Shown one piece after another: positions 34,901 through 42,422 of a stretch of 64,000 nucleotides of DNA; the first letter of the stretch is position 1; every line of letters starts with the position of its first letter. The position numbers and the translations under genes are program-made. This stretch comes from Ruminococcus sp. (lineage in GTDB: Bacteria; Bacillota; Clostridia; Oscillospirales; Ruminococcaceae), in NCBI GenBank assembly GCA_017519415.1, contig JAFWSI010000063.1:1-64000 (forward strand). The letters run 5' to 3'. A model generated the notes under the pieces. That model was not told the DNA's origin. It saw only the letters and a list, made by a program, of their open reading frames with translations, and did not search any database.

Positions 34901-36219
34901 AGGAAGCTCTTATGGCCTTCTCAACAGACGGTCTTGATATCAGCGATCAGATAATCGGTCTTGACGGTGCTATCATAGTAAGGCACGTTCCCGGTCCGTT
35001 TATTACAACGACAACCATTTCAGGTATTACCACCACAACCACAAGCGGTGACGGTTCCACAACCACAACAACAAGCGGCGACGGAACAACAACCACAACA
35101 AGCGGTGACGGTTCCACAACCACTACAACAAGCGGTGACGGAACAACAACTACTACAAGCGGTGACGGTTCCACAACCACAACAACAAGCGGTGACGGAA
35201 CAACAACTACTACAAGCGGTGACGGTTCCACAACCACTACAACAAGCGGTGACGGAACAACAACCACTACAAGCGGTGACGGTTCCACAACCACTACAAC
35301 AAGCGGTGACGGAACAACTACCACAACAAGCGGCGGCGGTTCCACAACCACTACAACAAGCGGTGACGGAACAACTACCACAACAAGCGGCGACGGTTCC
35401 ACAACCACAACAACAAGCGGTGACGGAACAACAACCACTACAACAAATACAGGCACAACTACAACAACCGAGCCCAATCCTTACACAACAACAACACTCG
35501 TAGGCTATGTAAAGACATACGCTGAGATCCAGACGCAGCCGGGTTACTACTTCAGCCATGATAACGGTACCCGCGAGCCCGGTCAGAAGGGTGGCTTCGA
35601 AAAGAATCAGATCGTATCGCTCCGCCTCTTCGATGTTTATGAGGACGGCAAGGTAGTTGAGAGACAGGATATCACAATGGATCCTGTTAACTTCAAGGGT
35701 GAGACACCCGAATCTGCTTACAACTCACGCACACACGTTGCTGAGAATGTAACAGTAGCCGACTTCAAGTACGATATACCCGTATACTACGGAGATCTCC
35801 AGCTTGCGGACAAGGACGGCAATCCTCTTACAGTACCTGCATATATCGGTGTAAAGGGTGATATAACACTCAGCAACATCGTAGACGCAGTTGACGCTTC
35901 GACAGTACTGCATTATTATGCACTGCTCTCGACAGACGGCACACCTGATACAGTTAAGTGTCAGGATACAGGAACCGGCTTACAGGTAGCATCGCCTACT
36001 TCAGAGCTGGATCAGCTTGCTGCATTCCTCGGTGATGTAACCGAGAACGAGTGGAGCGCTGATAACTGGAAGAAGAAGAAGTCAGACAGAGTTCTTGACG
36101 CTGTTGACGCATCAAATATCCTTGCATTCTACGCAAGAGTATCTTCCGAGGACTATAAGGGCGTATCCACACATGACATTTGGGACGAGGTACTCGGCTC
36201 AAAGAGATACGGCAAATAA
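31921..36219 (+). CDS. scaB: Anchoring-level scaffoldin ScaB (six cohesins, X-dockerin)
   Basis: Signal peptide, then five consecutive cohesins starting near residues 56, 194, 336, 478 and 615 (each opens WxIP/LDxV..PGETV and has VAGAQF). A long Thr/SGDG linker leads to a sixth cohesin near 884, then a second linker of the same repeat. The X-module plus dockerin occupies about residues 1195-1432 (VDAVDASTVLHYYALL and LDAVDASNILAFYARV are the two dockerin helices). All six cohesins belong to one family, different from those of ScaA. By analogy they hold ScaA dockerins, and the X-dockerin docks on wall-bound ScaE. It starts 47 bases after scaA and ends at a strong terminator. Confidence 0.93.
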   Translation: MKKLLSAVTSVVMSLSLMTGAFASSVSAAGSLSASQPNVSMGEVLDVSANKTAANGTVEWLIPTVTAAPGQTVSLPVVVKGSKLAVAGAQFNIKAASPIAYSSATGGNAYGSEIVINDKTQKFAFGDEKGIERVAKDDSVVLTLNYTVPADCADGTYAVTWDGTFASDTDGGEITDGITFTPGAIVVNSKASAGQIEWVLDNVTAAPGETVTVNAKVNNSNNSALAVAGAQFLIKADSPVKYKTVKEGGAYASEIIANDNIQAFAFASKTGAGIVAADQATVVSVTYTVPSDCKEGKYAVKWSEGFVSDTDGKEITSNVKFTDGSITVKKDNPVSGKISWVLDNVKAEPGETVALNAVVEDSANVGVKVAGAQFLVKVDSPITYKSISEKSGYGPEIIANDNKQSFAFGHEKGTGVSAADGVKVFTLTYTVPADCPAGKYPVRWSNVFVSDTEGVDISENVLVIDGSITVGNPDPVQGEAEWVIPEVEGKPGETVTLAVKVKGDSALPVAGAQFVIKNPNDVIYKSATGSPYGADLIDNGQKFAFAQESGAGKTAKDGSEIMVLTYQIPENCAEGVYAVEWANQFVSDTAGDDITAKVTFVNGSIKVGKVDPVNGEAKWVIPDVAGERGKTVTLTVKVEGDSALPVAGAQFEITNPDAVTYQSATGSPYGAELIDNGKKFAFAQDSGAGKTAKDGAEIITLTFMVPENCPDGIYPIEWSKQFVSDATGKDITDKVVFVNGSINVGNVTTTSTTITGTTTTTSGDDSTTTTTSGDGTTTTTSGDGSTTTTTSGDGTTTTTSGDGSTTTTTSGDGTTTTTSGDGSTTTTTSGDGTITTTSGDGSTTTTTSGDGSTTTTTSGDGSTTTTTSGNGETGTTTTVTAPAGAIIWQIDTVTVNPGDKVALKIYVNDARGSKLPVAGGQFNIINANGITFVDATSGDAYGDELIANNTVKKFAFADAKGEGTVAANGSVVAYLNFTIPEDCPAGVYPVEFIQEALMAFSTDGLDISDQIIGLDGAIIVRHVPGPFITTTTISGITTTTTSGDGSTTTTTSGDGTTTTTSGDGSTTTTTSGDGTTTTTSGDGSTTTTTSGDGTTTTTSGDGSTTTTTSGDGTTTTTSGDGSTTTTTSGDGTTTTTSGGGSTTTTTSGDGTTTTTSGDGSTTTTTSGDGTTTTTTNTGTTTTTEPNPYTTTTLVGYVKTYAEIQTQPGYYFSHDNGTREPGQKGGFEKNQIVSLRLFDVYEDGKVVERQDITMDPVNFKGETPESAYNSRTHVAENVTVADFKYDIPVYYGDLQLADKDGNPLTVPAYIGVKGDITLSNIVDAVDASTVLHYYALLSTDGTPDTVKCQDTGTGLQVASPTSELDQLAAFLGDVTENEWSADNWKKKKSDRVLDAVDASNILAFYARVSSEDYKGVSTHDIWDEVLGSKRYGK
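34160..34545 (+). repeat. TTTTTSGDG linker repeat 1 in scaB
   Basis: Alternating units GDGSTTTTTS and GDGTTTTTS give a 57-base period. It is the same repeat as at 35025-35450, on the other side of cohesin 6. Confidence 0.85.
35025..35450 (+). repeat. TTTTTSGDG linker repeat 2 in scaB
   Basis: The same 57-base tandem repeat as the first linker, in the same orientation. Recombination between the two tracts would delete or duplicate cohesin 6. Confidence 0.85.
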
Positions 36220-36228
36220 TCACAAATC

Positions 36229-36259
36229 AAAAGGCAGACCTTCGGGTCTGCCTTTTTTT
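36229..36259 (+). terminator. Terminator of the scaC-scaA-scaB transcript
   Basis: AAAGGCAGACC-TTCG-GGTCTGCC followed by seven T. Confidence 0.92.
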
Positions 36260-36273
36260 CATAAAATTACCGG

Positions 36274-36302
36274 TTGACATATTAAAAAAGGCGTGGTATA
36301 AT
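36274..36302 (+). promoter_or_regulatory. Distal promoter of cttA-scaE
   Basis: TTGACA, 17 bases, TATAAT, a perfect consensus directly after the scaB terminator. Confidence 0.8.
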
Positions 36303-36463
36303 GTCTCGGAAGGGTAATAAAAAAGCCCTAAAACGTCAAAAATAATACTAAAAGTTCAATTGCGCAAAAATATTACGAAGTAGTAATCGTCATATTGTGA
36401 AATAAGCACAAAAAAGCGGAAAATTAATCGTCAATTATTTTTGAAAAAAATCCGCTGTTCTGC
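36303..36463. other. Spacer between the two cttA promoters
   Basis: AT-rich sequence without a gene. Transcripts from the distal promoter would carry an AGCGGA/TCCGCT stem (about 36414-36458) with an AT-rich loop. Confidence 0.5.
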
Positions 36464-36492
36464 TTGACTTATTGGTGTTTGTGTGATAAAAT
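36464..36492 (+). promoter_or_regulatory. Proximal promoter of cttA-scaE
   Basis: TTGACT, 17 bases, TAAAAT, about 118 bases before the cttA start. Confidence 0.7.
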
Positions 36493-36630
36493 GTAGTTAT
36501 GAATTTCTGGGTGAAGTGTATGCTGACGCAGACAGACATCCCGAAATTACGCCTAATGCAAGGGCGACTTGTTTATTGGGGCAACGCCCTCAGCAAAAGG
36601 GGAATAAACATGTTAGAGAGGTATAGAACA

Positions 36631-38721
36631 ATGAAGAATTCATTATTCAAAAGAGCTGTTGCAGTAGCAGCGTCATTACCGCTGGCTCTCACACAGTGTC
36701 TCACCTATGCAAATGCTGTAACAAGTGATGCTGTTCAGGGGACCGCTAAGATTGTACAGGCAGAAGGCGCAGAGGACATCACGATCGAATCAATTCTTAA
36801 GATCGAAAAGGACAAGACAGTTTCAGAGTGGAATTCCACAGTATCGGCTGCTCTTACAGAGGCAGGCGCTAAGTCAGGCTCTATCGATCTTACACCTTAT
36901 GTAAACAAGCTTGTTGAGAAGGCTAAGTCATACGGCCCCGCATTAAAGGCTGCACTTGATAAATATGTTGTTCCCAACGGCGCTACATATGAGATCAAGG
37001 ATAATCATGATATAATCCTCAAGGCTAAGCTTTCACAGCCTGATTTCAACGGTAACTATAAGAACACATTCGGAGGTCTCCTTGCTGACATCGGCAAGAA
37101 GTACGGCGCTCCTTCTCTTGACTATGTTGACTTCTCAGCTGTAAAGGTTGCAGGAGATCTTACGATCACCATCAAGGCTTCACAGCTCGACGCTGGTACA
37201 GAGGTTCCCGTAACCTTCGAGTACAAGACCGAGAGTGGAAAGACCTACGGTCTCGCTGAGATCCCCGCTATCGTTGAGGCTAAGGCAAAGCAGCTCAAGG
37301 CTATCGGCGATGCAGCGATCGACAAGCAGGTTCCTGCTGACAAGGCTGCCGAGGCTAAGGCAGAGTTCGATGAGAATGCTGACAAGATAATCAACAAGAT
37401 TATTGAGGCTGAAAAGTACTTCCAGGACGTTCTCAACAGATTCAAGAAGGGCGAAGTTAATACTGCTGACAATGCAGCAGAGGTTATTGCAAGAGCAAAC
37501 AGCAAGCTCGCTAAGAAGGGCTATGACAAGTATATCAAGCTCGCTGATACAGCTACAAAGATAGCTACATCAGATTTCGTATCAAATGCATATGCCAAGG
37601 CACTTGCAGATATCGATACAAAGGGCAGAGTAAAGATCACTGCTGAGCAGATCGGCGCAGCTGTTGATTCTGTAACAGATATCATGTATCAGCTCAGCCC
37701 CGGACAGGGTATCTTCTCAGGTCACCTTCCAGATGCAGAGCAGGCTGAGGTTAAGGCATGGGTTGAAGAGCAGGGCAACGTATTCGTTGACTCCTTCAAG
37801 AAGATCACAGCTAAGGTAACCTTTGACGACAAGCTCGCAAACGGCGCTGTAGATCTCCAGATCGAGAGAGTTCTCGTAACAGAGACAACTTCAACAACTA
37901 CATCTACCACAACATCCACAACTACATCCACCGATACAACAACAACTACTACATCAACAGATACAACTACATCAACAACAACTGATACGACCACAACCTC
38001 CACATCAACATCTACATCTACATCCACAACTACACTTCCCACACTTACAACTTCAGTTGTAAAGTCTTATGTTGAGGTAAAGTCTGTTTCAGCATTCTAC
38101 CTTAACACAGAGGATGAGTTCGATAAGGATCAAATCACTGAGGTTATCGAACATACAGTTTACGTTGAGGACGTTGTAAAGAACGACAAGCTCGATATTA
38201 TCGAGGGCGAGACTGTAAAGGACATCACTGCTGACGTTAACTTTGGTTCTGCTACACCTTCCAACACCTACAAGAAGGGCACAGAGAAGTTCGAGTATCA
38301 GATCCCTGTTTACGCTAACGGCACAGCTCTTAAGGACGCAGACGGCGAGCCTGTAGTAGTTACAGCTTACATCGGCGTTAAGGGCGACGTAAGCCTCGAC
38401 AGCGAGGCAAACGCAGTTGACGCTTCACAGGCGCTCCACTACTATGCAGAGCTTTCGTCCAACGGTCAGACACCTAAGGATGTACAGCTTTCAAGCAGCT
38501 CACTGGTAGCTTCACCTGAGGATATGTACGATGCATTCGCAGCATTCCTTGGCGATGTTTGTCAGCTCAGCGGCGAGAAGGTTTCAAGATTCGCTACAAA
38601 GAGCGAGAGAGTAATCAACGCAGTTGATGCTTCCGATATCCTTGCATACTATGCAAGAAGATCCTCTGAGGACTACGCTTCCAAGAGCGACAAGGAGATC
38701 TGGGAAGAGGTTCGCCCCTAA
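36631..38721 (+). CDS. cttA: CttA, cell-surface protein with C-terminal X-dockerin
   Basis: The signal peptide ends near CLTYANA. The next 370 or so residues form a helix-rich region (for example AKAKQLKAIGDAAIDKQVPADKAAEAKAEF) with two stretches of strands. In described CttA proteins this part holds two cellulose-binding modules; I cannot confirm them by eye. A Ser/Thr linker follows, then an X-module and dockerin (NAVDASQALHYYAEL and INAVDASDILAYYARR) very like that of ScaB. CttA binds ScaE and helps the cell to grip cellulose. ATG 36631 is preferred (GAGGT, 8-base spacing); ATG 36610 with AAGGGG is a fair alternative. Synteny between scaB and scaE supports the name. Confidence 0.85.
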   Translation: MKNSLFKRAVAVAASLPLALTQCLTYANAVTSDAVQGTAKIVQAEGAEDITIESILKIEKDKTVSEWNSTVSAALTEAGAKSGSIDLTPYVNKLVEKAKSYGPALKAALDKYVVPNGATYEIKDNHDIILKAKLSQPDFNGNYKNTFGGLLADIGKKYGAPSLDYVDFSAVKVAGDLTITIKASQLDAGTEVPVTFEYKTESGKTYGLAEIPAIVEAKAKQLKAIGDAAIDKQVPADKAAEAKAEFDENADKIINKIIEAEKYFQDVLNRFKKGEVNTADNAAEVIARANSKLAKKGYDKYIKLADTATKIATSDFVSNAYAKALADIDTKGRVKITAEQIGAAVDSVTDIMYQLSPGQGIFSGHLPDAEQAEVKAWVEEQGNVFVDSFKKITAKVTFDDKLANGAVDLQIERVLVTETTSTTTSTTTSTTTSTDTTTTTTSTDTTTSTTTDTTTTSTSTSTSTSTTTLPTLTTSVVKSYVEVKSVSAFYLNTEDEFDKDQITEVIEHTVYVEDVVKNDKLDIIEGETVKDITADVNFGSATPSNTYKKGTEKFEYQIPVYANGTALKDADGEPVVVTAYIGVKGDVSLDSEANAVDASQALHYYAELSSNGQTPKDVQLSSSSLVASPEDMYDAFAAFLGDVCQLSGEKVSRFATKSERVINAVDASDILAYYARRSSEDYASKSDKEIWEEVRP

Positions 38722-38746
38722 AAGAACCTGAAACACAGAATGTTTT

Positions 38747-38773
38747 ATCTGCCGCCATTCCGCGGCGGCAGAT
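38747..38773 (+). promoter_or_regulatory. Stem-loop between cttA and scaE
   Basis: ATCTGCCGCC and GGCGGCAGAT form a perfect 10-bp stem with a 7-base loop and no T-run. It may be an mRNA processing or stability element that sets the scaE:cttA ratio, or a weak terminator. Confidence 0.6.
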
Positions 38774-38811
38774 AACATATATATAAAACTATCTGAAAGG
38801 AAATAATAACA

Positions 38812-39747
38812 ATGAAGAAGAATGCTTTAAAGAGTGCTTTTTGCGCACTCGCAGTTTCAGCTGTAGCTCTTTCAGCAACTGCTGTATCAGCACTTGCTGC
38901 AGGTCCTGCAAAGAACGCTGATGCTTACGATTTAAAGGGCCTTGATCCTTCAAAGGCAGCAACAAAGCCCACTATCTCACTGAGCCAGATCACTCTTACA
39001 GAGGCTGAGGCTAAGGCTAACCCCACACAGAAGATCGAGCTCAAGGTTAGCGGCGCTGAGGGCAAGTATGCTCCTACAGGTTTCCACATCACATATGATG
39101 AGAGACTCACAATCAAGAAGACTTCCACAGGCAGATTCGCAAAGAAGGGCGACGCAGGTGAGGAGCTCGGACAGGATCAGACAGCTAACGGAACACACGG
39201 TTTCTTCCTTACAACCGACGGTTCTGATAACTACGGTCTTGACGGTGTTCTCTGGTCATTTGAGCTTACACTTCCTTCTGACGCTAAGGCTGGTGACAAG
39301 TATCCTGTAGAGATCGAGTACAGATCTACAGAGAACGCTAAGGACCTTTTCACAAACCGTCAGCAGGATAACGAGGGTCAGCTCATGCAGGCCTGGGTAT
39401 TCACACAGGGTATCGAGCAGGGCTACATCGAGATCGAGGGCGGCACAACAACTACTACAACAGCTACTACAACATCTACATCTACTTCAACTTCTACATC
39501 TACATCTACAAGCACATCCACATCTACAAGCACCTCCACATCTACTTCTACAACTACAAGCGGTTCCGGTACAACAACTACAACTACCAAGAAGCCTGTA
39601 ACAACAACTTCTACAACTAAGAAGGCAACAACAACAACCAAGAAGGGTGATTCACCCAAGACTGGTGACGTTGGCGCAGGCGTAGCAGTTGCTGGTCTCG
39701 CTGTCGCAGTAGGTACAGCATTTGCTCTCAGAAAGAAGGAAGACTAA
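38812..39747 (+). CDS. scaE: ScaE, sortase-anchored cohesin protein
   Basis: Signal peptide (about 1-30), one divergent cohesin (about 45-205: PTISLSQITLTEAEAKANPTQ, GFHITYDERLTIKK, VLWSFELTLPSDAKAGDKYPVEIEY), a Ser/Thr linker, then SPKTG, a hydrophobic helix and RKKED. The sorting signal puts it in the peptidoglycan, and its cohesin holds the X-dockerins of ScaB and CttA. The motif is SPKTG rather than LPxTG, as in the protein at the left end of the window. It is the second gene of the cttA transcript, with its own strong ribosome site (AAAGGAAA). Confidence 0.93.
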   Translation: MKKNALKSAFCALAVSAVALSATAVSALAAGPAKNADAYDLKGLDPSKAATKPTISLSQITLTEAEAKANPTQKIELKVSGAEGKYAPTGFHITYDERLTIKKTSTGRFAKKGDAGEELGQDQTANGTHGFFLTTDGSDNYGLDGVLWSFELTLPSDAKAGDKYPVEIEYRSTENAKDLFTNRQQDNEGQLMQAWVFTQGIEQGYIEIEGGTTTTTTATTTSTSTSTSTSTSTSTSTSTSTSTSTSTTTSGSGTTTTTTKKPVTTTSTTKKATTTTKKGDSPKTGDVGAGVAVAGLAVAVGTAFALRKKED

Positions 39748-39777
39748 TTAATTAGTCGTAATTCATACTGAATAATC

Positions 39778-39807
39778 AAAGGCTCTCCTAAAGGAGAGCC
39801 TTTTTTT
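39778..39807 (+). terminator. Terminator after scaE
   Basis: AAAGGCTCTCC-TAAA-GGAGAGCC followed by seven T. It overlaps the stop codon of the convergent ttcA-like gene. Confidence 0.92.
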
Positions 39808-40552
39808 AGTCCTTATTTGCGGGCGGAGTCCGGTTTATCCCGCCCCAGCCGTCTATACCGGCGCGTTTCATAGCTCCGAAGAGCCTGTCCTTGAAGCCGT
39901 GATCCTTTCGCTCCATGTCCGCAAGGAAGTCCTTGGTCTTCTGCCTGTTGGTATGGCCGTCGGCAGGGCAGACAGACTTCACAATGGGGAGCTCGTTTTT
40001 CCTTGCAGCCCTGCGTATTTCCTTCTCGGGAGCAAATACCAAAGGACGTATAACCGTGACCTTTTTATTGGTCAGGTAGGTGCTGGGTGAAAAGCAGCCT
40101 ATACGCCCCTCGGTAAAGAGATTCATCACAAAGGTCTCCACCGCGTCGTCGTAGTTGTGCCCGAGAGCCACCTTGTTGCAGCCAAGGTCGTTGGCGGCGT
40201 TATGGAGAGCGCCCCTCCTCATGCGTGCGCAGAGACTGCACGGGCTGGGCTCCTTTCTCACGTCGAAAACTATCTCGCCTATCTGAGTAGGTATAACGTG
40301 GTACTCCACGCCCTGCCCTTCGCAGAGCTCCGCCACCGCCGAGAAGTCGGGTCTGCTGTCCCTGAAGCCCATATCGAGGGTGACACCCACCACCTCGTAA
40401 TCTATACCGATAAAGCGCCTGAGAAGTATGAGCCCCTGGAGGAGCACAAGACTGTCCTTGCCTCCCGATACTCCCACGAGTATCCTGTCTCCGTCGTTTA
40501 TTAGCCCGTACTCCTGAATGGCCTTGCGCATATAACCGAGAATTTTCTGCAT
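39806..40552 (-). CDS. TtcA/TilS-type tRNA thiolation ATPase
   Basis: An N-type ATP pyrophosphatase with the P-loop SGGKDS (about residues 29-34). It has a CSLC pair near residue 105 and a further Cys in KSVCPADGHTN, the layout of TtcA, which uses a 4Fe-4S cluster to make 2-thiocytidine in tRNA. GHNYDDAVETFVMNLF matches the family's tRNA-binding helix. The exact tRNA position it modifies in Firmicutes is not certain. ATG 40552 is chosen because GGAGAG abuts the ATG at 40558, too close to serve it. Confidence 0.88.
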   Translation of the reverse strand: MQKILGYMRKAIQEYGLINDGDRILVGVSGGKDSLVLLQGLILLRRFIGIDYEVVGVTLDMGFRDSRPDFSAVAELCEGQGVEYHVIPTQIGEIVFDVRKEPSPCSLCARMRRGALHNAANDLGCNKVALGHNYDDAVETFVMNLFTEGRIGCFSPSTYLTNKKVTVIRPLVFAPEKEIRRAARKNELPIVKSVCPADGHTNRQKTKDFLADMERKDHGFKDRLFGAMKRAGIDGWGGINRTPPANKD

Positions 40553-40682
40553 TTTCATCTCTCCGTAGTTCTTTTTTTCAGATTATAGCATAAATAATGC
40601 TGAATTGCAAGTGAAAACGTCTGTTTTTGGCGCTTTTTAACGTCCTGATTTTAACATATTTGTGAATTTTTGCAAATAAAAC

Positions 40683-40711
40683 TTGCAAAGTACGAAAAAA
40701 TATATTATAAT
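40683..40711 (+). promoter_or_regulatory. galE promoter
   Basis: TTGCAA, 17 bases, TATAAT. Confidence 0.75.
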
Positions 40712-40717
40712 ATAAAG

Positions 40718-40826
40718 TGACCCCCTATAACCGCTGTCAGGCAGCTATAGGCCTGAACTCCGTTCAGGGCGCGGAAAACCCCGGAATACAGGGCTTCCGC
40801 ATACATATTTTCAGGAGGAAACAATA
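40718..40826 (+). promoter_or_regulatory. Structured galE leader
   Basis: It contains CTATA/TATAG, the perfect hairpin CCTGAAC-TCC-GTTCAGG, and GCGGAA/TTCCGC enclosing CCCCGG-like sequence, ending in CAGGAGG. No riboswitch class is recognised. Confidence 0.45.
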
Positions 40827-41840
40827 ATGGGAAAAATACTCGTTACGGGCGGTACCGGATTCATCGGCAGCCACACCTGCGTTGAGCTCCTTGCCAACGG
40901 TTATGATATTATAATAATGGACAACCTCAGCAACTCCAAGGAGGCTGCTGTGGACAGGATAGAGAAGATAAGCGGCAAAAAGGTGAAGTTCTACAATGCG
41001 GATATGTGCGACTACGCCGCAGTAGCAGCCATATTCAAAGAGAACGACATCGACGCCGTCGTACACTTCGCAGGCTTCAAGGCAGTGGGCGAGTCCGTAA
41101 AGAAGCCCATAGAGTACTACACCAACAACCTTTACGGCACACTGATACTTCTCCGCGTTATGGAGGAATTTGGCTGCAAGAGGATAGTGTTCTCCTCCTC
41201 TGCAACTGTATACGGAGTTGACAACAAGGCTCCCTATGTGGAGGATATGCCCACCTCGGCAACCAACCCCTACGGCTACACAAAGGTAATGATAGAGCAG
41301 ATGCTCCGCGACGTATGCGTAGCCGACAGTGAGTTCACAGCCGTTGCACTTAGGTACTTCAATCCCATAGGAGCCCACAAGAGCGGACTCCTCGGCGAAG
41401 ATCCCAACGGCATACCCAACAACCTTGTGCCCTACATTGCACAGGTGGCGATCGGCAAGCTGGAGCAGCTCAGCGTATTCGGAAACGATTATGATACACC
41501 CGACGGAACGGGCGTAAGAGATTATATCCACGTTGTGGACCTTGCAGAGGGACACGTCTGCGCAATAGACTACGCCATGAAGCATAAGGGCTTCGAGGCG
41601 GTAAATCTCGGTACGGGAAGGGGCTCCAGCGTTCTCGAGGTAGTAGCGGCCTACGAAAAGGCCTGCGGCAAGCCCATACCCAAGCGCATGGCACCTCGCC
41701 GCGCAGGAGATATAGACTCCACCTACGCCGATGCCTCAAAGGCAAAGGAGATATTCGGCTGGGTCGCAAAGTCGGATATAGACGAGATGTGCGCGGACAG
41801 CTGGAATTTTACAAAGCTGAATCCTCAGGGAATAAACTGA
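40827..41840 (+). CDS. galE: UDP-glucose 4-epimerase
   Basis: It interconverts UDP-glucose and UDP-galactose for galactose use and surface polysaccharide. The NAD motif is TGGTGFIGSH (residues 8-17), the Ser of SSSATVYG is near residue 125, and the catalytic pair is Tyr149-xxx-Lys153 (YGYTK). NPIGAH, VFGNDYDTPDGTGVRDYIHV and the C-terminal RRAGDID segment are typical. At 337 residues it has normal length. No other Leloir genes are adjacent. Confidence 0.95.
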   Translation: MGKILVTGGTGFIGSHTCVELLANGYDIIIMDNLSNSKEAAVDRIEKISGKKVKFYNADMCDYAAVAAIFKENDIDAVVHFAGFKAVGESVKKPIEYYTNNLYGTLILLRVMEEFGCKRIVFSSSATVYGVDNKAPYVEDMPTSATNPYGYTKVMIEQMLRDVCVADSEFTAVALRYFNPIGAHKSGLLGEDPNGIPNNLVPYIAQVAIGKLEQLSVFGNDYDTPDGTGVRDYIHVVDLAEGHVCAIDYAMKHKGFEAVNLGTGRGSSVLEVVAAYEKACGKPIPKRMAPRRAGDIDSTYADASKAKEIFGWVAKSDIDEMCADSWNFTKLNPQGIN

Positions 41841-41843
41841 TAG

Positions 41844-41877
41844 AAAGGAGAGGCGCTGAGGCGCCTGTAAGACCATG
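41844..41877 (+). promoter_or_regulatory. Hairpin-bridged ribosome binding site of the 41875 gene
   Basis: AAAGGAG (41844-41850) is directly followed by the hairpin AGGCGC-TGAG-GCGCCT (41851-41866) and then 8 bases to ATG 41875. Loop size, stem length and effective spacing equal those of the corA site. Confidence 0.55.
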
Positions 41878-42369
41878 ACAGAACAGCTCAGAAATCTGCT
41901 GATTTTATTGGCGGCGATAGTTGTAATCCTCATACTCATAATGCTGCTCTTCAGCGGCAGAAGTCCGTTCAGACGGCTCCTCTCGCTGTTCCTTGAAGAG
42001 AGGCACGACGACGGAGGGGAATACGAGGCACGGGCAAGCGCCGCGCCTGCAAGGATGACCCCCTCTGACCGCAGGGCGAACGTTCAGGAGGAGCCCGTTC
42101 AGAAGCGAACCTCAGAGCCTATCGTGGAAATGGCAACTCTCATAAGGAAGAGCGACGATCGTCTGAGAGTCATAGAGAGTACGGGGCAGATAAGGCTTGT
42201 GGACGAGTATTACGAGCTTGTATTCGTTACGAGAAAGGGACATAAGCTAAAGATAGAGTGCTCGGCGGAGGCGTACGAAAAGGTGCCCTTCAATCAGCAG
42301 GGCTCCCTTACATACAGGCGTAATACCCTTGTGAAGTTCAAGTATTACGAGGATACGGTTTTCAACTAA
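41875..42369 (+). CDS. Membrane-anchored DUF2500-like protein
   Basis: An N-terminal membrane helix (about residues 8-27) is followed by a charged, disordered stretch and a C-terminal domain of about 75 residues (YYELVFVTRKGHKLKIECSAEAY, QGSLTYRRNTLVKFKYY). The Tyr-x-Val-x-Phe strand and the final Gly-x-Leu-x-Tyr part recall DUF2500, whose function is unknown. The gene lies 34 bases after galE and 53 before ung, probably in one transcript. Confidence 0.65.
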   Translation: MTEQLRNLLILLAAIVVILILIMLLFSGRSPFRRLLSLFLEERHDDGGEYEARASAAPARMTPSDRRANVQEEPVQKRTSEPIVEMATLIRKSDDRLRVIESTGQIRLVDEYYELVFVTRKGHKLKIECSAEAYEKVPFNQQGSLTYRRNTLVKFKYYEDTVFN

Positions 42370-42422
42370 TAAAATAGAGGGGCGGCTGAGGTCGTCCCTG
42401 TTTTGTATACACGGGAGGAAAT

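Noticed and set aside
34160..35450. Regular short repeats that could be mistaken for a CRISPR array.
   Set aside because: The repeat is in frame, encodes SGDG(S/T)TTTTT, has no unique spacers and lies inside scaB.
35020..35559. Leftward Cys-rich frame opposite the scaB linker.
   Set aside because: A shadow of the SGDG/Thr repeat; the composition is dictated by the coding strand.
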